Notes: a model not told the origin generated them from the sequence alone. A stretch of DNA of 64,000 nt from Gemmatimonadota bacterium (GCA_016194585.1 JACQBG010000010.1:62001-126000); one strand, 5' to 3'. Counted from the stretch's first letter, positions 50,144-58,225 are shown. Numbers and translations: made by a program.

Positions 50144-52565
50144 CGAGTTCCTTCTCCAGCGTCTTGAGCAGTTGCGACCGACGACCGTCGATCTCCTTGT
50201 CGCGTAGAGTGCGCTCGGGGTGGCGGAAGGTCAACCGCCAGGCGAGCGACCGCTTCCCGGCCGGCACCCCCGTGCCGCGGAACTCGTCGAACAACAGCAG
50301 GCTCTCGAGCAGGTCGCCCGAGTTGCGGCGGATGACCCGCTCCACCTCGGCCGCGGGCATCTCGTCGGCGACGAGGAGCGCGAGGTCGAACTGCGCCGCC
50401 TCCATCACCGGCAGCGGCGCATACTGCACGAAATGCCGCTTGGGCGGCGTGCGTTCCTCGGCATGCGCGTGCGTCCCCTTGTCGGCGACGAACGCCGACG
50501 GGAGCACGCCGAGCGTGAGCTCGACGCCGAACGCGCTCGCGGCCCACACCGGCGCGTCGAGCGCGACGGTGCGCACCACGCCGCGCGGCGTCCCCTCGAC
50601 GACGATGCGCCAGAGCACGCCGTCGGGCTCGCCCGTGTCCGCCGCCTCGAGCTTCACCCGGGCGCCCGGGAATCCCGCCGCCGCGACGAGCTCGCCGACG
50701 GCCTTGGCGTCCCACGCATCGACGTCGGGGGGCGCCGGTTCCGTGAAGTGCACGGGGCGGCGCGCCCCCATCAGCAGCACGCCAACGCGCACCTCCTCCT
50801 TGGGCAGCACGCCGCTCGCCTTCGCGAACGCCGACCCGATCTCGAACAGTCGCACGGCGCGCTGCTTGCGCGTGAGGTTGTACTCGGCGCGGCGCGCGAG
50901 CGTCTCGAGCAGCGACGTGCGCAGGTGCGGTTCGTCGTCGGCGAGCGGGTTCGCGACGCGCACGTGCGTCTCGTCACTCCCCTTCACGAACGGCGACGGC
51001 CGCGCCTCGAGCAGCCCGGCGCCGACGAGCGCGTCGCGCACGCGCTGCGCCGTGACGTGCAGCGGGTGGTCCGGCACCGTGCCGGGACGTTGCGGGCGCA
51101 GTTCGTCGGGGAGCGCGTCGTAGCCGATGAGTCGCGCCACGTCCTCGATGAGATCGACGTCGCGCGAGACGTCCACGCGCCACGACGGGGGCGTCGCCTG
51201 CCATCCGTCGTCCGTTCCCCGCACCGAGAAGCCGATCGAGCCGAGCCGCCGCTGCACGTCGGCCGGCGGCACGTCGGTGCCGAGCACCGTGCGCAACCGC
51301 GCGCGCGAGAGCGGCACCGCCGGCGCGGCGAAGGCATCGGCGGCGCGCCCGACATGGATGGGCGCGCCATCGACCCGTCCACCCGCGACCGCGACGATCA
51401 GCGACGCCGCGATGCGCAACGTCTCTTCGAGCGCCCGCGGGTCGGTGCCCCGCTCGTAGCGGTAGCTCGCGTCGGTGTTGAGGCCGAGGGCGCGCCGCGT
51501 GGCGCGCACCCCACGTGGCGCGAAGTACGCGACCTCGAGCAGGATGTCCGTGGTGGCGGCGGTCACCTCGCTGTCGCGCCCACCCATCACGCCGGCCACG
51601 GCGACGGCGCGCGCCCCGTCGGCGATCACGGTCATCGACGGGGTGAGCGTGCGCGTCACGCCGTCGAGCGTCACGATCGCCTCGCCCGGCTTCGCCTTGC
51701 GCACGATGATCGTCTGCTGCGCGAGCGTCCCGAGATCGAAAGCGTGCATCGGCTGGCCGTAGCCGTGCAGCAGGTAGTTGGTGGCGTCGACCACGTTGTT
51801 GATCGAGCGCCCCACCACCGACTCGACGCGCCGGGCGAGCCAGTCGGGACTCGGGCCCACCGTCACGCCACGGATCGCCACGGCCATGTAGGCGGGGCAT
51901 CCGTCGAGGTCGTCGACCCGCACCTGCACGGCGCCGCTCGTCGCGTGCGCGGCACCGACGACCGTCGCCGCGCCGGCGAGCGGCGCGCCGAGTTCGGCGG
52001 GCGTGCGCAACGGCGCCCCCGTGAGCACGGCGACCTCGCGCGCCATCCCGCGATGCGAGAGCAGGTCGGGACGGTTGGCGAGCACGTCGATCTCGAGCCG
52101 CACGTCGCCGATGGGGAGCACGTCGAGCAACGGCGTCCCCGGCGCGGCGTCGGTGTCGAGCTCGAGGATGCCGTCGTGCTCGGTGCCGAGGCCGAGCTCG
52201 CGCGCCGAGCAGAGCATCCCGTTCGAGGTGAAGCCGCGGATCTTGCGCTTCTCGATCGTGATGCCGGCCGGCATCAGCGTGCCCGTGCGCGCGAACGGGT
52301 ACACCTTCCCGGCCGTGACGTTGGGCGCGCCGCAGACGACCTCGAGCAGCGTGCCCGAGCCGTCGTCGACCTTGTTGAACGACAACTTCGTCTCTGGGAT
52401 CTTCTCGGTCTCGACCACGCGGCCGACGACGAACGGCACGAGGTCGGCGCGCAGCCGCTCGATGCCGTCGAGCGTCGCGACGTGGCGCCCGATCAGCTCG
52501 CCGAGCTGCTCGGGGGTGCGGCCGTGCGCGACGAACGCGGAGAGCCAATCGTACGAGGCGTTCAT
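50121..52565 (-). CDS. pheT: Phenylalanine-tRNA ligase beta subunit
   Basis: Recognises tRNA-Phe and edits mischarged tyrosine. It has 814 residues with the expected order: tRNA-binding EMAP-like domain (~40-150), B3/B4 editing domain with DVLANRPDLLSHRGMAREVA and NNVVDATNYLLHGYGQPMHAFD, B5, a synthetase-like core (LRTSLLETLARRAEYNLTRKQ), and a C-terminal anticodon-binding ferredoxin-like domain ending GRRSQLLKTLEKELGV. The ATG (52563-52565) overlaps the pheS TGA as ATGA; a longer frame that runs through pheS is a shadow. Confidence 0.97.
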   Translation of the reverse strand: MNASYDWLSAFVAHGRTPEQLGELIGRHVATLDGIERLRADLVPFVVGRVVETEKIPETKLSFNKVDDGSGTLLEVVCGAPNVTAGKVYPFARTGTLMPAGITIEKRKIRGFTSNGMLCSARELGLGTEHDGILELDTDAAPGTPLLDVLPIGDVRLEIDVLANRPDLLSHRGMAREVAVLTGAPLRTPAELGAPLAGAATVVGAAHATSGAVQVRVDDLDGCPAYMAVAIRGVTVGPSPDWLARRVESVVGRSINNVVDATNYLLHGYGQPMHAFDLGTLAQQTIIVRKAKPGEAIVTLDGVTRTLTPSMTVIADGARAVAVAGVMGGRDSEVTAATTDILLEVAYFAPRGVRATRRALGLNTDASYRYERGTDPRALEETLRIAASLIVAVAGGRVDGAPIHVGRAADAFAAPAVPLSRARLRTVLGTDVPPADVQRRLGSIGFSVRGTDDGWQATPPSWRVDVSRDVDLIEDVARLIGYDALPDELRPQRPGTVPDHPLHVTAQRVRDALVGAGLLEARPSPFVKGSDETHVRVANPLADDEPHLRTSLLETLARRAEYNLTRKQRAVRLFEIGSAFAKASGVLPKEEVRVGVLLMGARRPVHFTEPAPPDVDAWDAKAVGELVAAAGFPGARVKLEAADTGEPDGVLWRIVVEGTPRGVVRTVALDAPVWAASAFGVELTLGVLPSAFVADKGTHAHAEERTPPKRHFVQYAPLPVMEAAQFDLALLVADEMPAAEVERVIRRNSGDLLESLLLFDEFRGTGVPAGKRSLAWRLTFRHPERTLRDKEIDGRRSQLLKTLEKELGVIPRST

Positions 52566-53575
52566 TCGGCGAACTGTTCGAGGAAGCGGACGTCCGAATC
52601 GTAGAGCAGGCGGATGTCGGGAAGGCCGTGACGGCTCATCGCGATGCGCCCCGGCCCCATGCCGAACGCCCACCCCGTGTACTTCGTGCTGTCGAGCCCC
52701 GCCGATTCGAGCACGGCGGGGTGCACCATGCCGCAGCCGAGGATCTCCACCCAGCGGGTGCCCCGCCCGTCGCCGAGGTCGATCTCCACATCCATCTGCG
52801 CCGACGGCTCGGTGAACGGGAAGAAGCTCGGGCCGAAGCGCGTGCGCCGCGTGCCGCCGTAGAAGCGGCGCGCGAACTCGTTGAGCGTCGCCTTGAGGTC
52901 GACGAAGCTGATCCCCTCGTCGACGGCGAGTCCCTCGAGCTGGGCGAACGCCGGCGCGTGCGTGGCGTCGAAGAAGTCGCGCCGGTAGACGTTCCCGGGG
53001 GCGAGCACGCGGATCGGCGGCGGATAGGCCTGCATCGTGCGCACCTGCACCGGCGACGTGTGCGTGCGCAGGAGCGCTCCCTCGCCGAGGTAGAGCGTGT
53101 CGTGCATGTCCATCGCCGGATGGTCGTCCGGGAAGTTCAGCGCGCCGAAGTTGTACCACTCGTGCTCGGCCTCGGGGCCGAGGGCGATGGTGAAGCCGAG
53201 CTCGCGGAAGATGCCGCAGATCTCGTCGATGACGAGGGTCACCGGGTGGCGGGCCCCGCGCCACGCGGCGCGGGCGGGCATCGTGCGGTCGAGCCGGGGC
53301 CCCGAGGGCGCGGCGGCGGCGAGCGCGTCGCGGCGCGCGTCGAGGAGCCGCTCGATCTCGACCTTCACCGCGTTGGCGAGCTGCCCGGCCTCGCGCCGCG
53401 CCTCGGGGGGCAGCGTGCCGAGCGTCGACATGATGGCCGTGAGCCGCCCCGCGGCGCGCCCGACGAGGTCGTTGCGCACCGCGGTCCAGTCGTCGAGCGA
53501 CGCGGCCGCGTCGACGCGCGCGGGCGCCTCGGCGGCGAGCGCCGCGCACTGCGTCTTGAATTCGTCGAGGGTCAC
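52562..53575 (-). CDS. pheS: Phenylalanine-tRNA ligase alpha subunit
   Basis: Catalytic subunit of 337 residues. A helical coiled coil forms the first ~90 residues; the class II core has HPVTLVIDEICGIFRELGF, DDHPAMDMHDTLYL, RTHTSPVQVRTM, PGNVYRRDFFDATHAPAFAQLEGL and WVEILGCGMVHPAVL, then GPGRIAMSRHGLPDIR (motif 3). The GTG at 53573-53575 is the only sensible start; no clear Shine-Dalgarno is present. A terminator hairpin lies between rplT and this gene, so pheST may have its own weak promoter. Confidence 0.97.
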   Translation of the reverse strand: MTLDEFKTQCAALAAEAPARVDAAASLDDWTAVRNDLVGRAAGRLTAIMSTLGTLPPEARREAGQLANAVKVEIERLLDARRDALAAAAPSGPRLDRTMPARAAWRGARHPVTLVIDEICGIFRELGFTIALGPEAEHEWYNFGALNFPDDHPAMDMHDTLYLGEGALLRTHTSPVQVRTMQAYPPPIRVLAPGNVYRRDFFDATHAPAFAQLEGLAVDEGISFVDLKATLNEFARRFYGGTRRTRFGPSFFPFTEPSAQMDVEIDLGDGRGTRWVEILGCGMVHPAVLESAGLDSTKYTGWAFGMGPGRIAMSRHGLPDIRLLYDSDVRFLEQFAE

Positions 53576-53675
53576 GAGGGATCGAGTGCGATGGAGAGTC
53601 GGGACGGCGACCGCGGTGCACGGTGGACCGTTCCCCGTGAGCCGTGCGCCGTCAACGTCGGTAGCAGTTAAAGTA

Positions 53676-53712
53676 GCGGGCGGCAGCCCGGATTTCCCGT
53701 GCTGCCGCCCGC
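53676..53712 (-). terminator. Terminator after rplT
   Basis: Perfect 12-bp stem GCGGGCGGCAGC/GCTGCCGCCCGC with a 13-nt loop, 20 nt after the rplT stop on the minus strand, followed by TACTTTAAC. It separates infC-rpmI-rplT from pheST. Confidence 0.65.
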
Positions 53713-53732
53713 CCGGTGCGCCCGAACGGGCG

Positions 53733-54095
53733 TTACGCCGCGGGCAGCGCCGCGCGCGCCTTGTCGGCGAGCGCCGTGAACGCCGCCGGATCGGACACGG
53801 CGAGGTCGGACAGGATCTTCCGGTCGACTTCGACGTTGGCCAGCTTGAGCCCATTCATGAACGTGTTGTAGCTCATCCCGTTCAGCCGGGCCGCCGCGTT
53901 GATGCGGATGATCCAGAGTTTGCGGAAGTCGCGCTTCTTGTTCTTGCGATCGCGGTAGGCGTACACCCACCCGCGCTCGACGGTCTCCTTGGCGGCCTTC
54001 CAGAGCTTGCTGCGGCCGCCGAACGCTCCCTTGGCGGCCTTCATCACCTGCTTCTTCCGCTTCAGGCGGACGACGTTGCTCTTTACGCGTGGCAT
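53733..54095 (-). CDS. rplT: 50S ribosomal protein L20
   Basis: Assembly protein of the large subunit, 120 residues. It starts [22 protein letters not shown] and has [28 protein letters not shown] and [12 protein letters not shown], as in all L20 proteins. In many bacteria L20 represses its operon by binding the leader. It lies 12 nt after rpmI. Confidence 0.97.
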   Translation of the reverse strand: MPRVKSNVVRLKRKKQVMKAAKGAFGGRSKLWKAAKETVERGWVYAYRDRKNKKRDFRKLWIIRINAAARLNGMSYNTFMNGLKLANVEVDRKILSDLAVSDPAAFTALADKARAALPAA

Positions 54096-54107
54096 GGTTC
54101 GTTCTCC

Positions 54108-54305
54108 TTAGGCCTGCAGCAGGCGGCGGAGGTTCTTGGCTTCACCGTTCGTCGTGACGATGTCGGGACGACGGAGCTGCCGCTTCCGCTTGGACGTCTT
54201 CTTGGTGAGGATGTGGCTCTTGTAGGCCTTGAGCCGGCGCACCTTGCCCTTCCCCGTGACGGAGAAGCGCTTCTTGGCGCCCTTGTGGGTCTTCATCTTC
54301 GGCAT
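54108..54305 (-). CDS. rpmI: 50S ribosomal protein L35
   Basis: 65 residues. It has the diagnostic [18 protein letters not shown] opening and [17 protein letters not shown]. It lies 14 nt after infC and before rplT, the standard order. Confidence 0.97.
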   Translation of the reverse strand: MPKMKTHKGAKKRFSVTGKGKVRRLKAYKSHILTKKTSKRKRQLRRPDIVTTNGEAKNLRRLLQA

Positions 54306-54319
54306 AACACGCGCCTCGC

Positions 54320-54838
54320 TTATTTCGGCGTGAGAATCATCGTCAGGGCCTTCCCTTCAAGCCGCGCATCGGTCTCGATCTTCGCGATGTCGGCCAAGGC
54401 CTGGGCTACCCGCTCGACCACGGCACGCCCGAGCTCGGGATGCGCGATCTGACGGCCTCGGAACATGAGCGTCACCTTCACCTTGTTCCCTTCCTCGATG
54501 AAGGCGCGCGCATGGCGTGTCTTCGTCTCGAAGTCGTGGGTCTCGATGCCGGGACGGTACTTCACTTCCTTCAACAGGATGACGTGCTGCTTCTTCTTCG
54601 CGATGCGCGCCTGCTTCGCCATCTCGAACTTGTACTTGCCGTAGTCCATGATGCGGACGACGGGCGGGCGCGCCGCCGCCGCGACTTCGACGAGATCGAG
54701 CCCCAGTTCCACGGCCTGCGACAGCGCCACATCGACTTCCATGATGCCGAGCTGCGAGCCGTCGGCCCCGATGACGCGCACCGGTGAGATGCGGATCTGC
54801 CGGTTGACGCGGGGCCCTCGCTTCGTGGTGTCCTGAAT
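54320..54838 (-). CDS. infC: Translation initiation factor IF-3 (ATT start)
   Basis: Prevents early subunit joining and proofreads start codon and initiator tRNA. It has 172 residues. The protein must begin upstream of the first ATG/GTG in frame, because [18 protein letters not shown] is the conserved IF-3 N-terminus. Reading back, the codon before [13 protein letters not shown] is ATT (54836-54838), with AGAGGAG (54846-54852) 7 nt away. A rare ATT start is the classical infC autoregulation device. Later motifs: [57 protein letters not shown]. Confidence 0.95.
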   Translation of the reverse strand: MQDTTKRGPRVNRQIRISPVRVIGADGSQLGIMEVDVALSQAVELGLDLVEVAAAARPPVVRIMDYGKYKFEMAKQARIAKKKQHVILLKEVKYRPGIETHDFETKTRHARAFIEEGNKVKVTLMFRGRQIAHPELGRAVVERVAQALADIAKIETDARLEGKALTMILTPK

Positions 54839-54852
54839 GACCAGTCTCCTCT
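54836..54852 (-). promoter_or_regulatory. Unusual infC initiation site (AGAGGAG plus ATT)
   Basis: A strong Shine-Dalgarno paired with an ATT start codon. In Escherichia coli the same choice (AUU) lets IF-3 reject its own start codon when abundant. Here the geometry is the same: 7-nt spacing and no other start codon before residue 20. Confidence 0.85.
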
Positions 54853-54868
54853 ATGGGACGAAAACTAA

Positions 54869-54896
54869 ATCGCGGACCCCGTTCGGAGTCCGCGAT
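54869..54896 (-). terminator. Attenuator-like hairpin in the infC leader
   Basis: Perfect 9-bp stem ATCGCGGAC/GTCCGCGAT, followed on the minus strand by TTTAGTTTT, 17 nt before the infC ribosome-binding site and downstream of the predicted promoter. It looks like an intrinsic terminator inside the leader, so expression may be attenuated. Confidence 0.65.
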
Positions 54897-55031
54897 GCGC
54901 ATCCGCCCCCACAGCGGAACGCTGCGAGGCGGGGCGACCATGAACTCCTGCAGCACGACGCCGCGCGAGCGGTGAAGGCCAGAGGGTGGGACCGGCTGCC
55001 GAGCCGGGCCGCTTATCTGCGATGTCCGATA

Positions 55032-55060
55032 AACCTAAGCGGAACTTCTGGTTAGGGCAA
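55032..55060 (-). promoter_or_regulatory. Promoter of infC-rpmI-rplT
   Basis: Minus-strand TTGCCC (55055-55060), 17-nt spacer, TAGGTT (55032-55037). It would give a leader of about 190 nt with a CAGCG-TTC-CGCTG hairpin and the attenuator. Confidence 0.5.
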
Positions 55061-55075
55061 GTGGGAGTGGGAGAC

Positions 55076-55139
55076 AGTGGGAGGGCAAGTATTGGGCGGG
55101 GGAGGTCGCGTGCGAGTGGGAGCCGAGTGGGAGTGGGAC
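55076..55139. repeat. GAGTGGGA-rich dispersed repeat, copy B
   Basis: Gapless partner of 7086-7149 (about 55 of 64 identical), in the same orientation. It lies just downstream of the pilin gene and just upstream of the infC promoter. An extra GTGGGAGTGGGAG word precedes it at 55061-55073. Confidence 0.8.
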
Positions 55140-55150
55140 GTACTCCCACT
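55132..55150 (-). terminator. Hairpin just after the pilin stop
   Basis: AGTGGGA (55132-55138) pairs with TCCCACT (55144-55150); it begins two nucleotides after the pilin stop codon and uses the end of the dispersed repeat as one arm. No U-tract follows. Confidence 0.4.
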
Positions 55151-55152
55151 GC

Positions 55153-55527
55153 CTATTGGCAAACGGGCGTTCCTTCCGTGGTCGCCCCGCTGCCGAGCGT
55201 GATCGTGCAGGTCTTGATCGTCGAGGGGTGCGTGGCCGTCGCCGACCAGCCGGTCCCCGTCACGCCGCCGATCGTCACGGTGACGCCGGTCGAGGCGTGG
55301 TACGTGGTGCCCATCGACGTCGTCGAGCTCGCGTACACGCTGTTGTTATCGGCGAAGTACGTCTCCTGCGCCGTCGCGAGGTTGCGGAGGTCGGTCTTCA
55401 TCGAGGCGATGTACGCCTTCTCCTTCGTGTTCGAGAACTTCGGGATCGCGATCGCCGCGAGGATCCCGATGATCACGACGACGATCAGCAACTCGATCAG
55501 CGTAAAGCCCTGCGAGCGACGCGTCAT
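55153..55527 (-). CDS. Type IV pilin-like protein
   Basis: 124-residue prepilin. The leader MTRRSQG ends at the prepilin peptidase site G/FTLIEL with the conserved Glu5, followed by a hydrophobic helix IVVVIIGILAAIAIPKF. The globular part has Thr/Ser-rich beta strands and two cysteines near the end (KTCTI and PVCQ) that would form the C-terminal disulfide loop. The ATG at 55525-55527 has GGGAG upstream; longer frames are Arg-rich shadow. No other pilus gene is nearby, so it may be a minor or orphan pilin whose assembly machinery is elsewhere. Confidence 0.85.
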   Translation of the reverse strand: MTRRSQGFTLIELLIVVVIIGILAAIAIPKFSNTKEKAYIASMKTDLRNLATAQETYFADNNSVYASSTTSMGTTYHASTGVTVTIGGVTGTGWSATATHPSTIKTCTITLGSGATTEGTPVCQ

Positions 55528-55627
55528 CCTACGCTCCCTCGGAATGTGGCAGAACCGCGCCTCGCGTCGGCGCTCGATAACCATGCGCCCGCGCCAGGGA
55601 GCGGGCAAGCGACGCCGCGGCGCCGTG

Positions 55628-56530
55628 TCACGGGCCCGACGTCTCGTCATCCAGCACGTAGCTCCGCCCGTCGTTCCGGACGCGCCCCCACGCGTGCGTC
55701 GCGTCGTGTTCGAACACGGCGAGCCACCGCTCCGCCTCCATCTGCGCGAAGAGCGCCCGCTTCGACTCGAGCGTGCGCAGCGGTTCCACGTCGTAGCCCA
55801 TGATCCACGGCAACGGGAGGTGATAACTCGTCGGGCACACGTCGGCCAGGAAGCAGGCGATCTCCCCGCCCCCGTCGACGATCACGCTCTGATGGTGCGG
55901 CACGTGCCCGGGGGTCTTCCGCACGCTGATCCCGGGCACGATCTCGCGGTCGCCGTCGATGAGGTCGAACCGGTCGGTCGCGAGGATCGGGTCCCAGTTC
56001 ACGCCGAAATAGCTCGCCGCCGTGCGCTCGTTGGTGTGCGTCGCGTAATGGTGCTCGCCGGCCTGCACCACGTAGCGCGCGTTCGCGAAGGTGGGGCGCA
56101 CCACGCCCGCCGCGTCCACGAAGGTGTTCCCGCCCGCGTGATCGAAGTGCAGGTGCGTGTTCACCACCAGCGCGACGTCGCCCGGACGATGGCCGAGCGC
56201 GGCGAGGCCGTCCTCGAGCCAGGTGCGCCGCACACCGTCCACCTCGGCGCCCGTGTTCTCGATGCCGTAGATGTCCTTGAACTTGTCGCTGTCCTTGTTG
56301 CCCGAGCCGGAGTCGATGAGCACGAGGCCGATGTCGTGCTCCACCAGCAGCACGCGCATCCCCATGGGGATGCGGTTGCGCGGATCGGCGGCGAGGCGCT
56401 TCTCCCAGAGCGGTTTGGGCACGACGCCGAACATCGCGCCGCCGTCGAGCTTGAGGTCGCCTGTCTGGATCGCGTGCACGCGGAACCGTCCCACGTGGCG
56501 CGAGAGGATGGAAGGCTGGATCGCGGTCAT
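55628..56530 (-). CDS. Metallo-beta-lactamase-fold hydrolase
   Basis: 300-residue cytosolic protein. The metal motif is NTHLHFDHAGG (H-x-H-x-D-H), with further ligands in TPGHVPHHQSV, FLADVCPT and a later His. The N-terminal stretch FRVHAIQTGDLKLDGGAMFG is typical of MBL-fold quorum-quenching lactonase-like and thiol dioxygenase-like hydrolases. The substrate is not determined. The ATG is at 56528-56530. It stands alone between the pilin and exonuclease genes, all on the minus strand. Confidence 0.8.
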   Translation of the reverse strand: MTAIQPSILSRHVGRFRVHAIQTGDLKLDGGAMFGVVPKPLWEKRLAADPRNRIPMGMRVLLVEHDIGLVLIDSGSGNKDSDKFKDIYGIENTGAEVDGVRRTWLEDGLAALGHRPGDVALVVNTHLHFDHAGGNTFVDAAGVVRPTFANARYVVQAGEHHYATHTNERTAASYFGVNWDPILATDRFDLIDGDREIVPGISVRKTPGHVPHHQSVIVDGGGEIACFLADVCPTSYHLPLPWIMGYDVEPLRTLESKRALFAQMEAERWLAVFEHDATHAWGRVRNDGRSYVLDDETSGP

Positions 56531-56630
56531 GGGCGAAAGTTAGCGGTGCCGTGGCGCCGCGGGACAGCGCAGAATGCGGCGGCCACCGGCGCGACCGGGC
56601 GGGCACGCGTGGGAGCGCGCGGCGCCACGC

Positions 56631-57305
56631 TCACACACCCTCGGCGCCGTCGCTCCAGCCGGGGGCCGCCGAACGCCGCTTGCGCGTCGCGCCGGTGCCG
56701 CGCGCGAGCAGCCCTTCGAGCGCCTCCCAGCTGTACACCCCTTGCCGCTCGGCGTCGGCGAGGAGCGCCAGGAGCACTTTCGCGGTCGCGCGCGCGTCGC
56801 CGGCGGCGCGATGGCGGTGCTCGATCGTCACGCCGTAGTGCCAGCAGAGCGCGTCGAGATTGCGTCGCGGCAGATGGCGGAGCAGCCGCCGGGCGAGCCG
56901 CACCGTGCAGAGTTGCGCCGTCGCCAGCGCCTCGAGCGGGTCGCCGGCGTCGAGCGTCGTCGGCACCACGCGCGCGTATTCGGCCGAGAGGAAACTCCAG
57001 TCGAAGCGGGCGTTGTGGGCCACGAACACGCGTCCGGCGAGCTGCTCGGCGAGAGCGCCGGCGATGGCCTCGAAGGGGGGCGCGTCGCGCACCATCTCGT
57101 CGCTGATGCCGGTGAGCGAGGTGATGAACGGCGGGATCTCGCGCCCCGGATTCACGAGGGAATGGAAGGCGTCGTGCACCTCCCCGCCCTGCACCACGAC
57201 GGCGGCGACCTCCGTCACGCGGTGCCCGGCGGCGGCACTGCCACCCGTCGTTTCCACGTCGACCACGACGAACGGGATGGAAGAGAAAGGCGGGTCGACG
57301 AGCAT
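56631..57305 (-). CDS. 3'-5' exonuclease, DEDDh (DnaQ/PolC epsilon-like)
   Basis: 224 residues. The DEDD motifs are intact: VVVDVETTG (Asp, Glu), VAHNARFDWSFL (Asp), and HRAAGDARATAKVLL (His-x4-Asp). HLPRRNLDALCWHYGV is the linker typical of PolC-like proofreading exonucleases. The basic C-terminal tail (TRKRRS) may bind DNA. It may proofread for a replicative polymerase or act in repair. The ATG is at 57303-57305. The gene starts beside a long nested inverted repeat and is divergent from rex. Confidence 0.85.
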   Translation of the reverse strand: MLVDPPFSSIPFVVVDVETTGGSAAAGHRVTEVAAVVVQGGEVHDAFHSLVNPGREIPPFITSLTGISDEMVRDAPPFEAIAGALAEQLAGRVFVAHNARFDWSFLSAEYARVVPTTLDAGDPLEALATAQLCTVRLARRLLRHLPRRNLDALCWHYGVTIEHRHRAAGDARATAKVLLALLADAERQGVYSWEALEGLLARGTGATRKRRSAAPGWSDGAEGV

Positions 57306-57336
57306 TTGGAATCTTACAACGGCGAGGGGGAGGAGA

Positions 57337-57501
57337 GAGGGAAAGGGGGAGGGGGAGGGAGGGACTTCAGGGCACAGGCCACAGCGAAACAGGGGTCAGG
57401 GACGACGAGGGGGAGCGGATCGCATCCCTCTCCTGTTGCCTGAGCCCCCTCTTGCTGTCCGCTCCCCCTGCCGTGTGCCCCTCCCCCTCCCCCTTTCCCT
57501 C
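57337..57501. repeat. Long nested inverted repeat between exonuclease and rex
   Basis: Outer arms 57337-57358 and 57480-57501 are perfectly complementary over 22 bp (purine tract against pyrimidine tract). Middle arms 57370-57379 and 57470-57480 are nearly so. Inner arms AGGGGGAGCGGA (57408-57419) and TCCGCTCCCCCT (57458-57469) are perfect. The order is properly nested, so the 165-bp stretch could form one hairpin or cruciform. No gene is seen in it. Confidence 0.85.
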
Positions 57502-57522
57502 CCCCTCCCCCTCCAGTTTATC

Positions 57523-57540
57523 TTGTGAAATCGTTCACAA
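57523..57540. promoter_or_regulatory. Rex operator (perfect palindrome)
   Basis: TTGTGAAATCGTTCACAA is a perfect match to the Rex site TTGTGAA-N4-TTCACAA. It lies 12 nt before the rex GTG and overlaps a -10-like TATCTT (57519-57524), so bound Rex would block its own transcription when NADH is low. Confidence 0.93.
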
Positions 57541-57552
57541 GCCTGCCCTCCC

Positions 57553-58179
57553 GTGAAACACATCGCAGAATCCACCGTCCGACGGCTGTCCGATTATCTC
57601 CGCTTTCTCGAGGAACTCGAGCAGCAGGGGACGCGCACCGTGTCGAGCGGCGAACTCGCCGCGCTCGGGGGCACGACGTCGGCCCAGGTCCGCAAGGACC
57701 TCTCGTTCTTCGGTTCGTTCGGCAAGCGCGGACTGGGCTACTCCGTCGCGGCGCTCTCGAAGAGTCTGCGCGAGATCCTCGGCCTCGAGCGGCAGTGGCG
57801 GGTCGCCATCGTCGGCGCGGGGAAGATCGGTGGAGCCCTCGCGCGCTACAGCGGGTTCCATCAGCGCGGGTTCCACGTCGTGCACCTGTTCGACGCCGCC
57901 GGCGCGCTCGTCGGCACGGTGATCGACGGCGTGACGGTGAAGGACGAGCGCACGCTCGAAGCGACGCTCGCCGCCGAGCCGGTCGACATCGTGCTCATCG
58001 CCGTGCCGTCGGATGCCGCGCAGGCCGTCGTCGACCGCGTGGTGAAGACCGGGGTGCGCGCGATCCTCAACTTCGCGCCCGTGCCGGTGCATGTGCCGTC
58101 CACCGTCTCGCTGCGGTCGGTGAACATGGCGCTCGAGCTCGAGTTCCTCGCCTACGCGCTGGTGAACCACACGCGCTGA
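57553..58179 (+). CDS. rex: Redox-sensing transcriptional repressor Rex
   Basis: NADH-responsive repressor of fermentation and respiration genes. It has 208 residues: a winged-helix domain (~1-75; VRRLSDYLRFLEELE, TTSAQVRKDLSFFGSFGKRG) and a Rossmann domain (~82-190) with VAIVGAGKIGGALARY. The final helix (ALELEFLAYAL) mediates domain swapping in the dimer. The start is GTG 57553; ATG alternatives would cut the DNA-binding domain. The operator just upstream shows autoregulation. No obvious Rex target operon lies next to it. Confidence 0.96.
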   Translation: MKHIAESTVRRLSDYLRFLEELEQQGTRTVSSGELAALGGTTSAQVRKDLSFFGSFGKRGLGYSVAALSKSLREILGLERQWRVAIVGAGKIGGALARYSGFHQRGFHVVHLFDAAGALVGTVIDGVTVKDERTLEATLAAEPVDIVLIAVPSDAAQAVVDRVVKTGVRAILNFAPVPVHVPSTVSLRSVNMALELEFLAYALVNHTR

Positions 58180-58225
58180 GCACGCCCGGCGTCGCTCCGG
58201 CGTCGCCTCGCCCTCGCCGCGCCGC

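Noticed and set aside
50121-53621. A single 1166-residue pheT-pheS fusion
   Set aside because: The frame upstream of 52565 reads pheS out of frame; the real junction is an ATGA overlap between two separate genes.
53580-53672. Promoter for pheST
   Set aside because: A TTGACG is present on the minus strand but the -10 at 17 nt (AACGGT) is too poor.
54846-54956. Leader peptide before infC (AGGAG then ATG near 54931)
   Set aside because: The frame does not end before infC and runs far into it, so it cannot act as a short leader peptide.
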